Origin: CAVZLD01 sp964522605
Lineage (GTDB): Bacteria; Planctomycetota; Planctomycetia; Pirellulales; Pirellulaceae
Length of the DNA: 14,957 bases
Assembly (NCBI GenBank): GCA_964522605.1
Contig: CAZFWV010000153.1
Location: 1-14,957 of the forward strand
Reading direction: 5' to 3'
The notes beneath the pieces are model-generated. The model worked only from the letters and a program-made list of their open reading frames with translations, was not told where the DNA came from and ran no database searches. The position numbers and the translations under genes are program-made. This document shows, piece by piece, positions 7,726 to 14,866 of the stretch. How positions within the stretch are numbered: position 1 is the first letter of the stretch; every line of letters starts with the position of its first letter.

Positions 7726-8358
7726 TCAAAGTGGCTTGCCCATGTAGATGCAGCCGTCCGTCGACGTGCCGGTTCGGACGAGTTCGCGAAAGCCGAGTCT
7801 CTGATAGAAGCGGAACGCACGTGGATTGCGCACACTGAGGCCAAGATGGACTCCCGGAGAGCCCTTCTGCCGCAGCATTGTCATCCCTTGTTCCATCATT
7901 CGCCGTCCCATTCCGTGGCCCCGGGCGCGCTCGAGGAGGTCAATGTGCATGTGCGACGGATACTCTTCATAGGGTTCGGGACAAAAATAGTCCGGTCGAT
8001 GATACCAGGAATGAACCGTTTGCACGCGATTCCACTGTGCCGGATTCCCCTGCGGCATGGGAAACTCAGCACACAATTTGGGGCGCCATTCGGTTTCGTA
8101 TCGTGCAAAGAAGGCTCGCGAATCGAGTGCGCCGAACGAATACCCACAGACCCCCAGCGGATCCTCGAGAATCAGCCCGAGTTCCCGTTGGAAGACAAGA
8201 TACGGTCCCACGAAGATTCGGCCTAACGCATCGGGATCGTCTTGGTAAAAAGGTGTGCCGTCCGCTCCATGATCTCCGGTCTTGAGGCAGATCGAATAGG
8301 CATCTTTCTGATCGTCGGCGTGGGCCGGGCGAATGCGAAAATGCGTGTCGAGCTTCAT
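7726..8358 (-). CDS. GNAT-family N-acetyltransferase (resembling the HAT-like domain of O-GlcNAcase)
   Basis: A 210-residue acyltransferase-fold protein predicted to bind acetyl-CoA in the cytoplasm. It opens with the family's beta1 IRPA and a YSICLKTGDHGADGT segment. It then has GPYLV and CGYSFGALDSRAFFARYE (71-88), SHMHIDLLERARGHGMGRRMME (135-156, with the pyrophosphate-binding R146-G-H-G-M-G151) and a C-terminal SVRNPRAFRFYQRLGFREL. This pattern is that of the stand-alone acetyltransferases related to the C-terminal HAT-like domain of O-GlcNAcase; their substrates are mostly unknown. I choose ATG at 8358 rather than 8379: it gives a 4-nt ATGA overlap with the upstream C-N hydrolase gene, and the seven extra residues are not part of the fold. 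It is the distal gene of a two-gene minus-strand operon and faces the sulfatases tail to tail. Confidence 0.85.
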   Translation of the reverse strand: MKLDTHFRIRPAHADDQKDAYSICLKTGDHGADGTPFYQDDPDALGRIFVGPYLVFQRELGLILEDPLGVCGYSFGALDSRAFFARYETEWRPKLCAEFPMPQGNPAQWNRVQTVHSWYHRPDYFCPEPYEEYPSHMHIDLLERARGHGMGRRMMEQGMTMLRQKGSPGVHLGLSVRNPRAFRFYQRLGFRELVRTGTSTDGCIYMGKPL

Positions 8359-9263
8359 CGGTTCGTCGAAGTATACCATTGACGGAACAGGCGATCGGTC
8401 TGACGGACTTGTTTCCGCATCTCGGGCAGGATTGTTCTCCAGTGCGGAGCGAGAAACCGTGGATGCTTCAGGCTATCCGAAGCATAACTCCGCGTGGACA
8501 GGGACAAGTCCAAATCCGCAACGATCACTCGCTCGCGGTGATTGTCCGCCAATTGCAGGAAGGATCCATCCGGCGAGACGATTTTCGAATCCCCCGCTGA
8601 CCATTTGTCACCTCCCTGAGGCCCAACCGAATTGGCGAAAACGTAATAAATGCCGTTTTCAAAAGCCCGCACTGGAATCCCATCTCGGCCTCGCCGTTTT
8701 GCCTGCGAGATATGCAAGGGATCCATCCCGGCGTTGGGGTGGAACACGACCTGGGCGCCCGCCATCACCGGCAATCGCACAAGCTCGGGGTAGCGACGTT
8801 CGTGACAGATGATCGCCGTGGCACGAACGCCGTCCAAAGAGAATAGTGACAGACTGTTACCGGCAGTAAACCACCGGCGATCGGAATCGGTCAGTTGGCA
8901 CTTGGCGTACGTGTGAGTCAATCGGCCACGCCGGTCAAACACCACTAGGCCGTTGTACCACCGTCCTGCTGCAAAGACCGGTGTGCCAACGAGCAGATTG
9001 ACCTGCTGTTGAGTCGCAACCGCAGCAACGGCCTGCAGCGATTCACGCAGCAGGGCCGGGTTCAGCGAAGCAAAATCGTAGGCGTAGCCAGTGGTCGCAC
9101 ACTCAGGAAAGAGCACCGCATCGGCGCCGGCTTCCGTAGCCCGATGCGTGGCACGCTCGATCTTTTTCAAGTTTCCGGAAATCGAGTCGGCAAAGATCAT
9201 CTGGACTGCCGCCACGCGAAGTCGCCGGGGAGCTGCCTTTACGGATTTTCGAGTTTTCTTCAT
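8355..9263 (-). CDS. Carbon-nitrogen hydrolase (nitrilase superfamily)
   Basis: A 302-residue cytoplasmic hydrolase of the nitrilase superfamily, which cleaves amide or nitrile C-N bonds. The catalytic triad is visible: E54 in FPECATTGY, K121 in YAKCQL, and C153 in IICHERRYPEL. The N-terminal RVAAVQM strand and the length fit single-domain amidase-type members. The ICHE/RRYPEL form suggests an aliphatic amidase or N-carbamoyl-type enzyme rather than a true nitrilase, but the substrate cannot be named. A basic N-terminal extension (MKKTRKSVKAAPRR) precedes the fold. It may be a loose tail or a sign that translation starts later, although no better start is seen. The stop overlaps the acetyltransferase start by 4 nt (ATGA). 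The gene is divergent from the permease, with 135 nt between them. No convincing Shine-Dalgarno site or promoter was found on the minus strand. Confidence 0.9.
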   Translation of the reverse strand: MKKTRKSVKAAPRRLRVAAVQMIFADSISGNLKKIERATHRATEAGADAVLFPECATTGYAYDFASLNPALLRESLQAVAAVATQQQVNLLVGTPVFAAGRWYNGLVVFDRRGRLTHTYAKCQLTDSDRRWFTAGNSLSLFSLDGVRATAIICHERRYPELVRLPVMAGAQVVFHPNAGMDPLHISQAKRRGRDGIPVRAFENGIYYVFANSVGPQGGDKWSAGDSKIVSPDGSFLQLADNHRERVIVADLDLSLSTRSYASDSLKHPRFLAPHWRTILPEMRKQVRQTDRLFRQWYTSTNR

Positions 9264-9358
9264 TGCTGGCCAATGCTCATTCGAGACAGTCTCCCCACCA
9301 ATGTATCAGGTTCGACTTTGCAGGGGGAAAATCAGTCCGCAAAACAGGATCTCCATTC

Positions 9359-9387
9359 TTGAATGGCGTGGCACCGGAGTTCATAAT
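9359..9387 (+). promoter_or_regulatory. Sigma70-like promoter for the permease operon
   Basis: TTGAAT at 9359-9364 (4 of 6 to TTGACA) and CATAAT at 9382-9387 (5 of 6 to TATAAT) are separated by exactly 17 nt. Transcription would start near 9394, only a few bases before the ATG at 9399. The mRNA would then be leaderless or nearly so, which fits the lack of any Shine-Dalgarno site before that ATG. Confidence 0.45.
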
Positions 9388-9398
9388 TCGCGGCGACC

Positions 9399-10862
9399 AT
9401 GACGACCGACGATCGCGACGCAATTGAGCTCAATCAGTTCGGCTACCGGCAGCAGCTCCGGCGAAGCCTGGGACATTTTTCCAGCTTTGCCGTCGCGTTT
9501 TCGCTGATCTCGGTCTTCACCGGGACCTTCGCCAATTTCGGTCACGGCTTGCGTCAAGTGGGAGGTGGACTCGCTTGGTCTTGGCTGGTTGTGCTTGTCG
9601 GACAGACGCTCGTCGCACTCGTGCTGGCGGAGCTATCGACGCGAATGCCCCTTTCCGGCTACGGCTATCAGTGGTCCAGTCGGTTGGTCAATCCGCATTT
9701 CGGCTTCTTCGTTGGCTGGCTGCTGATGCTGCAATTCCTGACCGGTTTTCCCGGCGTTTGTGCGACCCTTGCCGCCCAGCTGGGCAGTTGGCTGGGGGGA
9801 CGCTGGACGGACCCATCGGGCTTGGCGGCGCTCACGCTGGGTGTGATCGCCGTCACGGCCGTGTTGCATCTCTATGGAATTCGGCTGGCGGCAGGGGTAA
9901 ACAATGTCGGAGTCTGGACCGAGCTGCTTGGTGTCTCGGTGCTCAGCCTGATCCTGATCGGGATCGCTTTAGTGCGAAAATCACCGGTGGCTGTGCTCGG
10001 CGATCCGATCAATGCGGCGAGCCAACAGCCGGCCGGATTGGGCGCATGGGCACTCTCGTTGCTGGTGGGCGCCTGGTGCCTGACTGGTTTTGAGGCGGCT
10101 GCCGACCTGGCCGAAGAGACGCATCAACCGCGGCGTGTTGTACCGCGGGCCATCCTAACGTCGCTATTCGCCTCAGGCTTCGCGGGGTTCCTTTTGTTGC
10201 TGGGTGTCCTGTTGGCGATTCCCGACCTGCCTGTTGTGCAGGCTGCCGACAACCCTTTGCAGTACACGTTGCAGGTCACCTTGGGATCGCAAGCGTTGGC
10301 TGTGGTGTTGGCCGTCGTCGGCATTTCGGTTTTTGCCTGTGGCCTGGCCAGTATGGCGGCGACAAGTCGGTTGTTGTTCGCCATGGCGCGCGATCGGATG
10401 TTGCCTTTTTCGCAATGGCTGGCCTACGTACCCGAGAGTCATCGCACGCCCCGCAACGCCATCCTCTTTGTCTGGGTGACCGCATCGGCCGTAGTGATCG
10501 GCTTACCGAATCTCGACATGATAACGCAGATTTCCGCCGTGGCCGGTTACCTTGGTTACGCGGGCATCGTCATCGCTGCGTTGCGTGCGCCGGCCGCAAC
10601 GCGCGCAGAGGGCTTTCGGCTGGGTGCGGCTCAGGTGTGGATCGGTCGTGCGGCGTTGCTATGGGTCCTGGGAGTTGTCGCTGCGCTGACGATCCCGCCC
10701 ACACCGCTGGCCGGCATCGACACGGAGCATTTGCCCGCTATTTCTACCGCGATCGCGATTGCGGTAGGTATCGGGATCTACTTTGGGTTGATTCGTGGCC
10801 GGTTGCAGCGTGGTGAAGCCGGCCCTCCTCGAACCGCTGGCGCAGAGAGTCCAAACCAATGA
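9399..10862 (+). CDS. APC-superfamily amino acid/amine permease
   Basis: A 487-residue integral membrane transporter with about 12 hydrophobic segments. It belongs to the amino acid-polyamine-organocation superfamily and is nearest in feel to the amino acid/choline (ACT, BAT1/UGA4-like) branch. Evidence includes FAVAFSLISVFTGTFANFGHGL in the first helix region (about 31-52), MPLSGYGYQW after helix 2 (about 83-92), FLTGFPGV, the strongly conserved GFEAAADLAEETHQPRRVVPRAI (about 229-251), and MAATSRLLFAMARDRMLP (about 319-336) with SHRTPRNA after it. Likely substrates are amino acids, GABA, choline-like or other amino compounds imported with protons or exchanged. ATG at 9399 sits just below a TTGAAT-17-CATAAT promoter. 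Its stop overlaps the next start by 4 nt (ATGA), so the dehydrogenase is almost surely co-transcribed and coupled. The gene is divergent from the C-N hydrolase/acetyltransferase pair. Confidence 0.9.
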   Translation: MTTDDRDAIELNQFGYRQQLRRSLGHFSSFAVAFSLISVFTGTFANFGHGLRQVGGGLAWSWLVVLVGQTLVALVLAELSTRMPLSGYGYQWSSRLVNPHFGFFVGWLLMLQFLTGFPGVCATLAAQLGSWLGGRWTDPSGLAALTLGVIAVTAVLHLYGIRLAAGVNNVGVWTELLGVSVLSLILIGIALVRKSPVAVLGDPINAASQQPAGLGAWALSLLVGAWCLTGFEAAADLAEETHQPRRVVPRAILTSLFASGFAGFLLLLGVLLAIPDLPVVQAADNPLQYTLQVTLGSQALAVVLAVVGISVFACGLASMAATSRLLFAMARDRMLPFSQWLAYVPESHRTPRNAILFVWVTASAVVIGLPNLDMITQISAVAGYLGYAGIVIAALRAPAATRAEGFRLGAAQVWIGRAALLWVLGVVAALTIPPTPLAGIDTEHLPAISTAIAIAVGIGIYFGLIRGRLQRGEAGPPRTAGAESPNQ

Positions 10863-11878
10863 TCGAAGGTCAAACGAACGTTCGCTCATCACGCTTCGGT
10901 CCCGGTGCGATTGACGGCATCGGTCGGGAGCTTGGCCGTTACCTCGTCACGAGTATGGACGTTCCGTGGCAGCTGGCTCGGTCGCGCCTTGGCACTCTGC
11001 CGGCCACCGTGCTGATGGTCGAGAACATGGAGGCGGAAACACTCGATCGTCAGGTGGCGACCGCACCCGAATGCGACACTGTGCTGGCCATCGGCGGGGG
11101 GCAGGCGATCGACCTGGGAAAATACCTCGCCTGGAAACGCGGTCTGCGTCTTGTTACGGCACCGACAATTCTCAGTGTTGACGCGTTCGTGACTCCGGCG
11201 GCTGGGATCCGGCGCGGGCATCGCGTCGAGTACGTCGGCCAGACGAGCCCTGACCCGCTCGTGATCGATTACGACTTGATCCGCACGGCACCGCCGGAGC
11301 TGAATATTGCCGGCGTCGGCGATCTGCTGTCGATTCACACCGCTTGCTTCGACTGGGAACTTGCCGATCAAGCAGGCCGCAGCGAATATCCGTTTCACAC
11401 GGAAGACGTCGTCAAGGCGCGGGAAATCCTGGCCGACACGATGGCTCGGGCGGCTGCCATCTGCCAGTGCTCGGACGACGGTTTGCGCGCAATCGTTGAA
11501 GGCTACATGCGCGTCAACACTCTTTGTCTGCCCGCAGGACACTACCGTGTTGAAGAAGGCAGTGAACATTACGTGTTCTACGAACTCGAAGAACGGCTCA
11601 AGCGCCCCTTCATCCACGGCTGGATCGTTGGACTCGGGGTCTATCTGATGAGTCTCCTGCAAGAGAACCGGCATGAAGAGGTTGTGGCCTTTATGCAGGA
11701 GGTTGGCTTGCGCTATCAGCCCGTCGACCTGCAGCTGCATCGACAAGATTTGATCGCTTCTCTGCGCAACCTGCGGCAATATATCGAGGCCCGTGGTGAC
11801 CTGTGGTACACAATCCTCAACGAACGCGTCCTGACGAACTCGTGGATTGAAACGGCGTTAAGCCACTTGGAATTCTGA
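10859..11878 (+). CDS. Iron-containing alcohol dehydrogenase, glycerol-1-phosphate dehydrogenase (AraM/EgsA)-like
   Basis: A 339-residue NAD(P)-dependent, metal-dependent dehydrogenase of the group that includes glycerol-1-phosphate dehydrogenase, glycerol dehydrogenase and dehydroquinate synthase. The dinucleotide-binding part shows VLAIGGGQAIDLGKYLAW (75-92) and TAPTILSVDAFVTPAAGI (100-117). The second pattern is close to the TAPTxxSxDxxxSP seen in AraM/EgsA proteins. Probable metal ligands are D155 (GVGDLLS), H237 (EGSEHYV) and H253 (FIHGWIVGLG), the expected D-H-H set. The C-terminal domain is helical. It starts at an ATGA overlap with the permease. That pairing suggests oxidation or reduction of whatever the permease brings in, rather than lipid-backbone synthesis, though neither is shown. 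No alternative start is needed. About 200 nt separate it from the next gene; that gap holds a small imperfect hairpin (11934-11950) and a doubtful short ORF. Confidence 0.85.
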   Translation: MIEGQTNVRSSRFGPGAIDGIGRELGRYLVTSMDVPWQLARSRLGTLPATVLMVENMEAETLDRQVATAPECDTVLAIGGGQAIDLGKYLAWKRGLRLVTAPTILSVDAFVTPAAGIRRGHRVEYVGQTSPDPLVIDYDLIRTAPPELNIAGVGDLLSIHTACFDWELADQAGRSEYPFHTEDVVKAREILADTMARAAAICQCSDDGLRAIVEGYMRVNTLCLPAGHYRVEEGSEHYVFYELEERLKRPFIHGWIVGLGVYLMSLLQENRHEEVVAFMQEVGLRYQPVDLQLHRQDLIASLRNLRQYIEARGDLWYTILNERVLTNSWIETALSHLEF

Positions 11879-12077
11879 GAATTGTGGTAGTTCAGCGATC
11901 TTTGCCAACCGCTTCGGCGGGTGAATCGGTCCAGTTCCGGCGAGCCGAACGCATGGGTGAAACAGAAGGTAGGTTGTCCGAAGTGAAGGTCGGGGACCGT
12001 GGCGCCGTGCGTGCCGAGGAGCGATGCCTGACGATCGCGCCGGACCGGATCCAACCATTGGTCTTTTGGGAAGAACC

Positions 12078-14675
12078 ATGAAGCATTTACACGCATTGTT
12101 GTTGGCGGTGCTGTTCTTGGCGGCGTCGTTTTTTGGTGCGCAGGCTGAGACGATCTCGTCGGCCCAAACCACGATCGTCTATCCGCTGAACGGGGCTCTC
12201 AAGGAGCTGCTGGCCGCCAAGGAAGTGCGGCGCTACGTCTACCTGCGCAGCGGCCAGTTGCTGGATGTGGAGCCCGTCGCGTCGCTGCCCGCGTCCGGCG
12301 GCCTGATCGTCGTCGCAGCAAACGATAGCCCGCTGCTGGCGTCGTTGCGCGATCCGATCGGTTACGAAGCCAAACAGGGCCAAACGCTCCTCAAGTCGGT
12401 CACTGTGGATGGTCGCAACATCCTGGTCGTTTCCGGCGCCGATGCAGACGCCACACTGCTGGCCGCTTATCGCTACGCCGAGAGGATTGGCGTCGGATTC
12501 GACCTCGCCGGCGACGCGATCCCCGACACGAAAACCGAGCTCTCCTTATCCGGATTCGACGAGGTAGGGAGGCCACTCTTTGAGACGCGTGGCATTCAGC
12601 CCTTTCATGACTTCTTTCAGGGGCCCGACTTCTGGAACACACGGGACTACAAGTCGGTGATCTCACAGCTGCCAAAACTGGGAATGAACTTTATCGGCCT
12701 CAAGACCTACCCTCGCTACTCGGCCTACGAAGAACGCGTGAGAGAATTCAGTCCAACGGGGCCGGAACTGACGGTCTGGATCGGCCTGCCCGAAGATGTG
12801 AACCCCGACGGCACTGTGAAGTGGTCTTACCCTGCCTATTTTTCCCACACGAAGCGCCCCAATCGAATCTGGGGCTACGCCACACTCGACACCGACAAGT
12901 TCCAATCACCGGCAAGCCAGATCTTCGATCGAAACGACTACGGCCCCGACGTGATGGGCGCGCAAATCTACACGGACTTGGAGGGGTACAACGAGGCGTT
13001 CAATAAGACCGGTGTAATGCTCAAGCATGCCTTTGCCCACGCCAAGCAGCTGGGCGTCAAGACCGCCGTTGGCACCGAGCTGCCGATGGGGGTCGAGAAG
13101 AAGGGGGCCGAGGTCAAAGCGGACTGGGTGCGCGGCATCCCGCCCGCGCTGCAGTGGCACCTGAAAGAGAAGGGACTCGACCCAAAGGACCCCAAGGTCG
13201 TCAAGGAAATCTACAAAGGGATCTTCACCCGCATCATGCGGACTCATGACCTCGACTATTACTGGCTCTGGACTTGGGAAGTGTGGCAGCACTACGACAT
13301 GACTCCGACTCAGATCGACGCGATCAAGCAGGATATTGTGCTGGCGCGCGAAGCGCTGGATGAGCTGGGCGACCCGTTCCAGATCGCTATGGCGGGTTGG
13401 AAGATCGGAAGCGCAGACAATCCCGCTGAGTTCGACGACCCGACGCTGCTGCCCTACGAGGCGCCGATCATGGGCCTCTGGGACGAGGCCGAGTCATTTG
13501 AGAACCTCAGCCGCCAGCGCAAAAAATGGCCCGCTACCTGGCTCGAAGAGGACTGGGGCTTGGCTCAGCCACAGCTGGACATCGGCCGCATCTGGTCCGA
13601 CACCCACGCCGCGCTGAAGAAGGGCGGCCACGGCCTGATCGCCAAGCACTGGCGCACACGGATCCTCAGCCCCAATGTCGGCGCAATGCGCGATCTGACC
13701 TGGGCCTATGGCACGACGTCGGCACCGCCTCAGCGCACCTTGCCCGAGAGGAGGAACAGTTGGTGGAGCGATTACTACAAGCGGTGGGCGATCGCTCAGT
13801 TCGGCCCCGAGGTGGGGGCCGAAGCTGGGGCGATCTTGGCTTCCCTCGACAAATGCGGGCTCAACAAACCCGGCGGCTTGCCGATCATCAACGGCTGGGA
13901 TACGGAAAGTGAAACGGCCGGCGCCTCGCCCGCAGCAATCCTTCCCAATGAGGAGCAGTCTTGGGAGACGGCGAAAAAGGACTACGCGTTTGTGGAAAAG
14001 CTTGAGGCCCTTCGACCTAAGATTGCGGGGCGGGGGAACCGGGAGCGTTTCGATTACTTCCTTAAGACGTTCCAGGTCATGCGGCTGATGGGCGAGTTCG
14101 CCGTCGCCCGCCACCAGTTCGAACTCTCGATGCGTGAGGATCAGTACGTCCAGGCGCTGGCCGTTCGTACGCGGATGGCGCGGCTCTGGGAGAAGATGAT
14201 GCGGCTACATCTTGAGAAGGTGACCAACGCCAGCGACCTGGGGGAGATCGTTAGCCTCGAGATTCTCAACTGGCACCAACTGGTCGCGCTCAAGTGGGAC
14301 CAGCAGTTGGAGCGAGGATTGCGGAAGCCGATCCCCAACGGCGCCCATCCGTCGAACGATTACGACGGGGCGCCGCTGATCCGAGTGCTCGGTACCGAGA
14401 CGCATATCGACAAAGATCAGTCGCTGGAGCTGAGCGTGATCGCATTGAGCACCGGCGACAGGCCGCCGGTGTTGAAGGTCCGGCCGCTCGGCCGTGGCTC
14501 ATGGAAGAGCATTCCCGTGGCCCGCAAGGCACGCCGCGTTTACTCGGCGGTGATTCCGCCGCAGGGAGATGACTTCGAGTACTACCTCGAATCGGGCGAG
14601 ACCAAGTTCCCCGTTACCGCTGGCTCCCCCTCGCCGATCTATCAGACCGTTGTGGTAGCGGGCGAGGCCAAGTAA
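12078..14675 (+). CDS. Exported glycoside-hydrolase-like protein (GH67N/GH20b-type N-terminal domain, TIM-barrel-like core)
   Basis: An 865-residue exported protein. Residues 1-23 are a Sec signal (MKHLHALLL core, cleavage after AQA). Residues about 30-160 form an alpha/beta domain like the non-catalytic N-terminal domain of GH67 alpha-glucuronidases and GH20 enzymes: AAKEVRRYVYLRSGQLL, NILVVSGADADATLLAAYRYAERIGVGF, GDAIPD. From about 168 (FETRGIQPFHDF, QLPKLGMNFIGLKTYPR) a TIM barrel is likely. Candidate acidic residues are E334 (GTELPMG), E401 (WLWTWEVW) and D469/E470 (GLWDEAESF). Also notable are KHWRTRILSPNVG (523-535) and a tryptophan-rich SWWSDYYKRW (561-570). A helical stretch (about 570-755) and a beta-sandwich-like tail (about 765-862) follow. 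I cannot assign it to a known catalytic GH family. ATG at 12078 is preferred over the in-frame ATG at 12024 because it begins the signal peptide and has GGGAAG just upstream. Confidence 0.75.
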   Translation: MKHLHALLLAVLFLAASFFGAQAETISSAQTTIVYPLNGALKELLAAKEVRRYVYLRSGQLLDVEPVASLPASGGLIVVAANDSPLLASLRDPIGYEAKQGQTLLKSVTVDGRNILVVSGADADATLLAAYRYAERIGVGFDLAGDAIPDTKTELSLSGFDEVGRPLFETRGIQPFHDFFQGPDFWNTRDYKSVISQLPKLGMNFIGLKTYPRYSAYEERVREFSPTGPELTVWIGLPEDVNPDGTVKWSYPAYFSHTKRPNRIWGYATLDTDKFQSPASQIFDRNDYGPDVMGAQIYTDLEGYNEAFNKTGVMLKHAFAHAKQLGVKTAVGTELPMGVEKKGAEVKADWVRGIPPALQWHLKEKGLDPKDPKVVKEIYKGIFTRIMRTHDLDYYWLWTWEVWQHYDMTPTQIDAIKQDIVLAREALDELGDPFQIAMAGWKIGSADNPAEFDDPTLLPYEAPIMGLWDEAESFENLSRQRKKWPATWLEEDWGLAQPQLDIGRIWSDTHAALKKGGHGLIAKHWRTRILSPNVGAMRDLTWAYGTTSAPPQRTLPERRNSWWSDYYKRWAIAQFGPEVGAEAGAILASLDKCGLNKPGGLPIINGWDTESETAGASPAAILPNEEQSWETAKKDYAFVEKLEALRPKIAGRGNRERFDYFLKTFQVMRLMGEFAVARHQFELSMREDQYVQALAVRTRMARLWEKMMRLHLEKVTNASDLGEIVSLEILNWHQLVALKWDQQLERGLRKPIPNGAHPSNDYDGAPLIRVLGTETHIDKDQSLELSVIALSTGDRPPVLKVRPLGRGSWKSIPVARKARRVYSAVIPPQGDDFEYYLESGETKFPVTAGSPSPIYQTVVVAGEAK

Positions 14676-14684
14676 CGTGCCGAG

Positions 14685-14700
14685 CCTCCGGCCCCGGAGG
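14685..14700 (+). terminator. GC-rich hairpin after the GH-like gene
   Basis: CCTCCGG at 14685-14691 and CCGGAGG at 14694-14700 form a perfect 7-bp stem with a 2-nt loop (or 6 bp with a 4-nt loop), nine bases after the stop codon. No T-run follows. Its 3' arm contains the GGAGG that also serves as the ribosome site of the small ORF at 14705, so it may mask that site as well as or instead of terminating transcription. Confidence 0.4.
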
Positions 14701-14704
14701 GAAT

Positions 14705-14866
14705 ATGATTCCCTGGCCCAGGAAGACCAAAGAACGTCTACGCGACCACGAACTCTGGGAGTGGATGCGTAGTGAGGCCAGTCACAAGGGAAACCGTTTG
14801 GTATCTGTGGAGCTTTGCCGACTGTATCGACAGATGGAAGCGTCCTGGCACGGTCGCGTTGATTGA
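14705..14866 (+). CDS. Small hypothetical protein (53 residues)
   Basis: I do not recognise this short ORF. It encodes 53 residues beginning MIPWPRKTKERLRDHELWEW and ending ASWHGRVD. It is highly charged, with four tryptophans, and probably largely helical. No signal peptide or membrane segment is visible. Support for it being real comes from a strong GGAGGG at 14696-14701, three bases before the ATG, and from a plausible soluble-protein composition. The spacing is shorter than ideal. It begins 29 nt after the stop of the GH-like gene. Its ATG lies exactly in the 3-nt loop of the stem formed by 14698-14704 and 14708-14714. It could be a lineage-specific small gene or a chance ORF. After it, 14867-14957 shows only an open reading frame from an ATG at 14877 running off the window. 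Confidence 0.4.
   Translation: MIPWPRKTKERLRDHELWEWMRSEASHKGNRLVSVELCRLYRQMEASWHGRVD

Noticed and set aside
8359..8379. Longer acetyltransferase start (MVYFDEP...)
   Set aside because: The ATG at 8358 gives a 4-nt ATGA overlap with the upstream gene; the extra seven residues are outside the fold.
8585..8600. TTCGAATCCCC, reminiscent of a tRNA T-arm
   Set aside because: It lies inside the C-N hydrolase coding region, and no acceptor stem or anticodon arm surrounds it.
12024..12077. Extension of the GH-like protein by 18 residues (MPDDRAGPDP...)
   Set aside because: The ATG at 12078 begins a textbook signal peptide and has a GGGAAG upstream; the extension would bury the signal.
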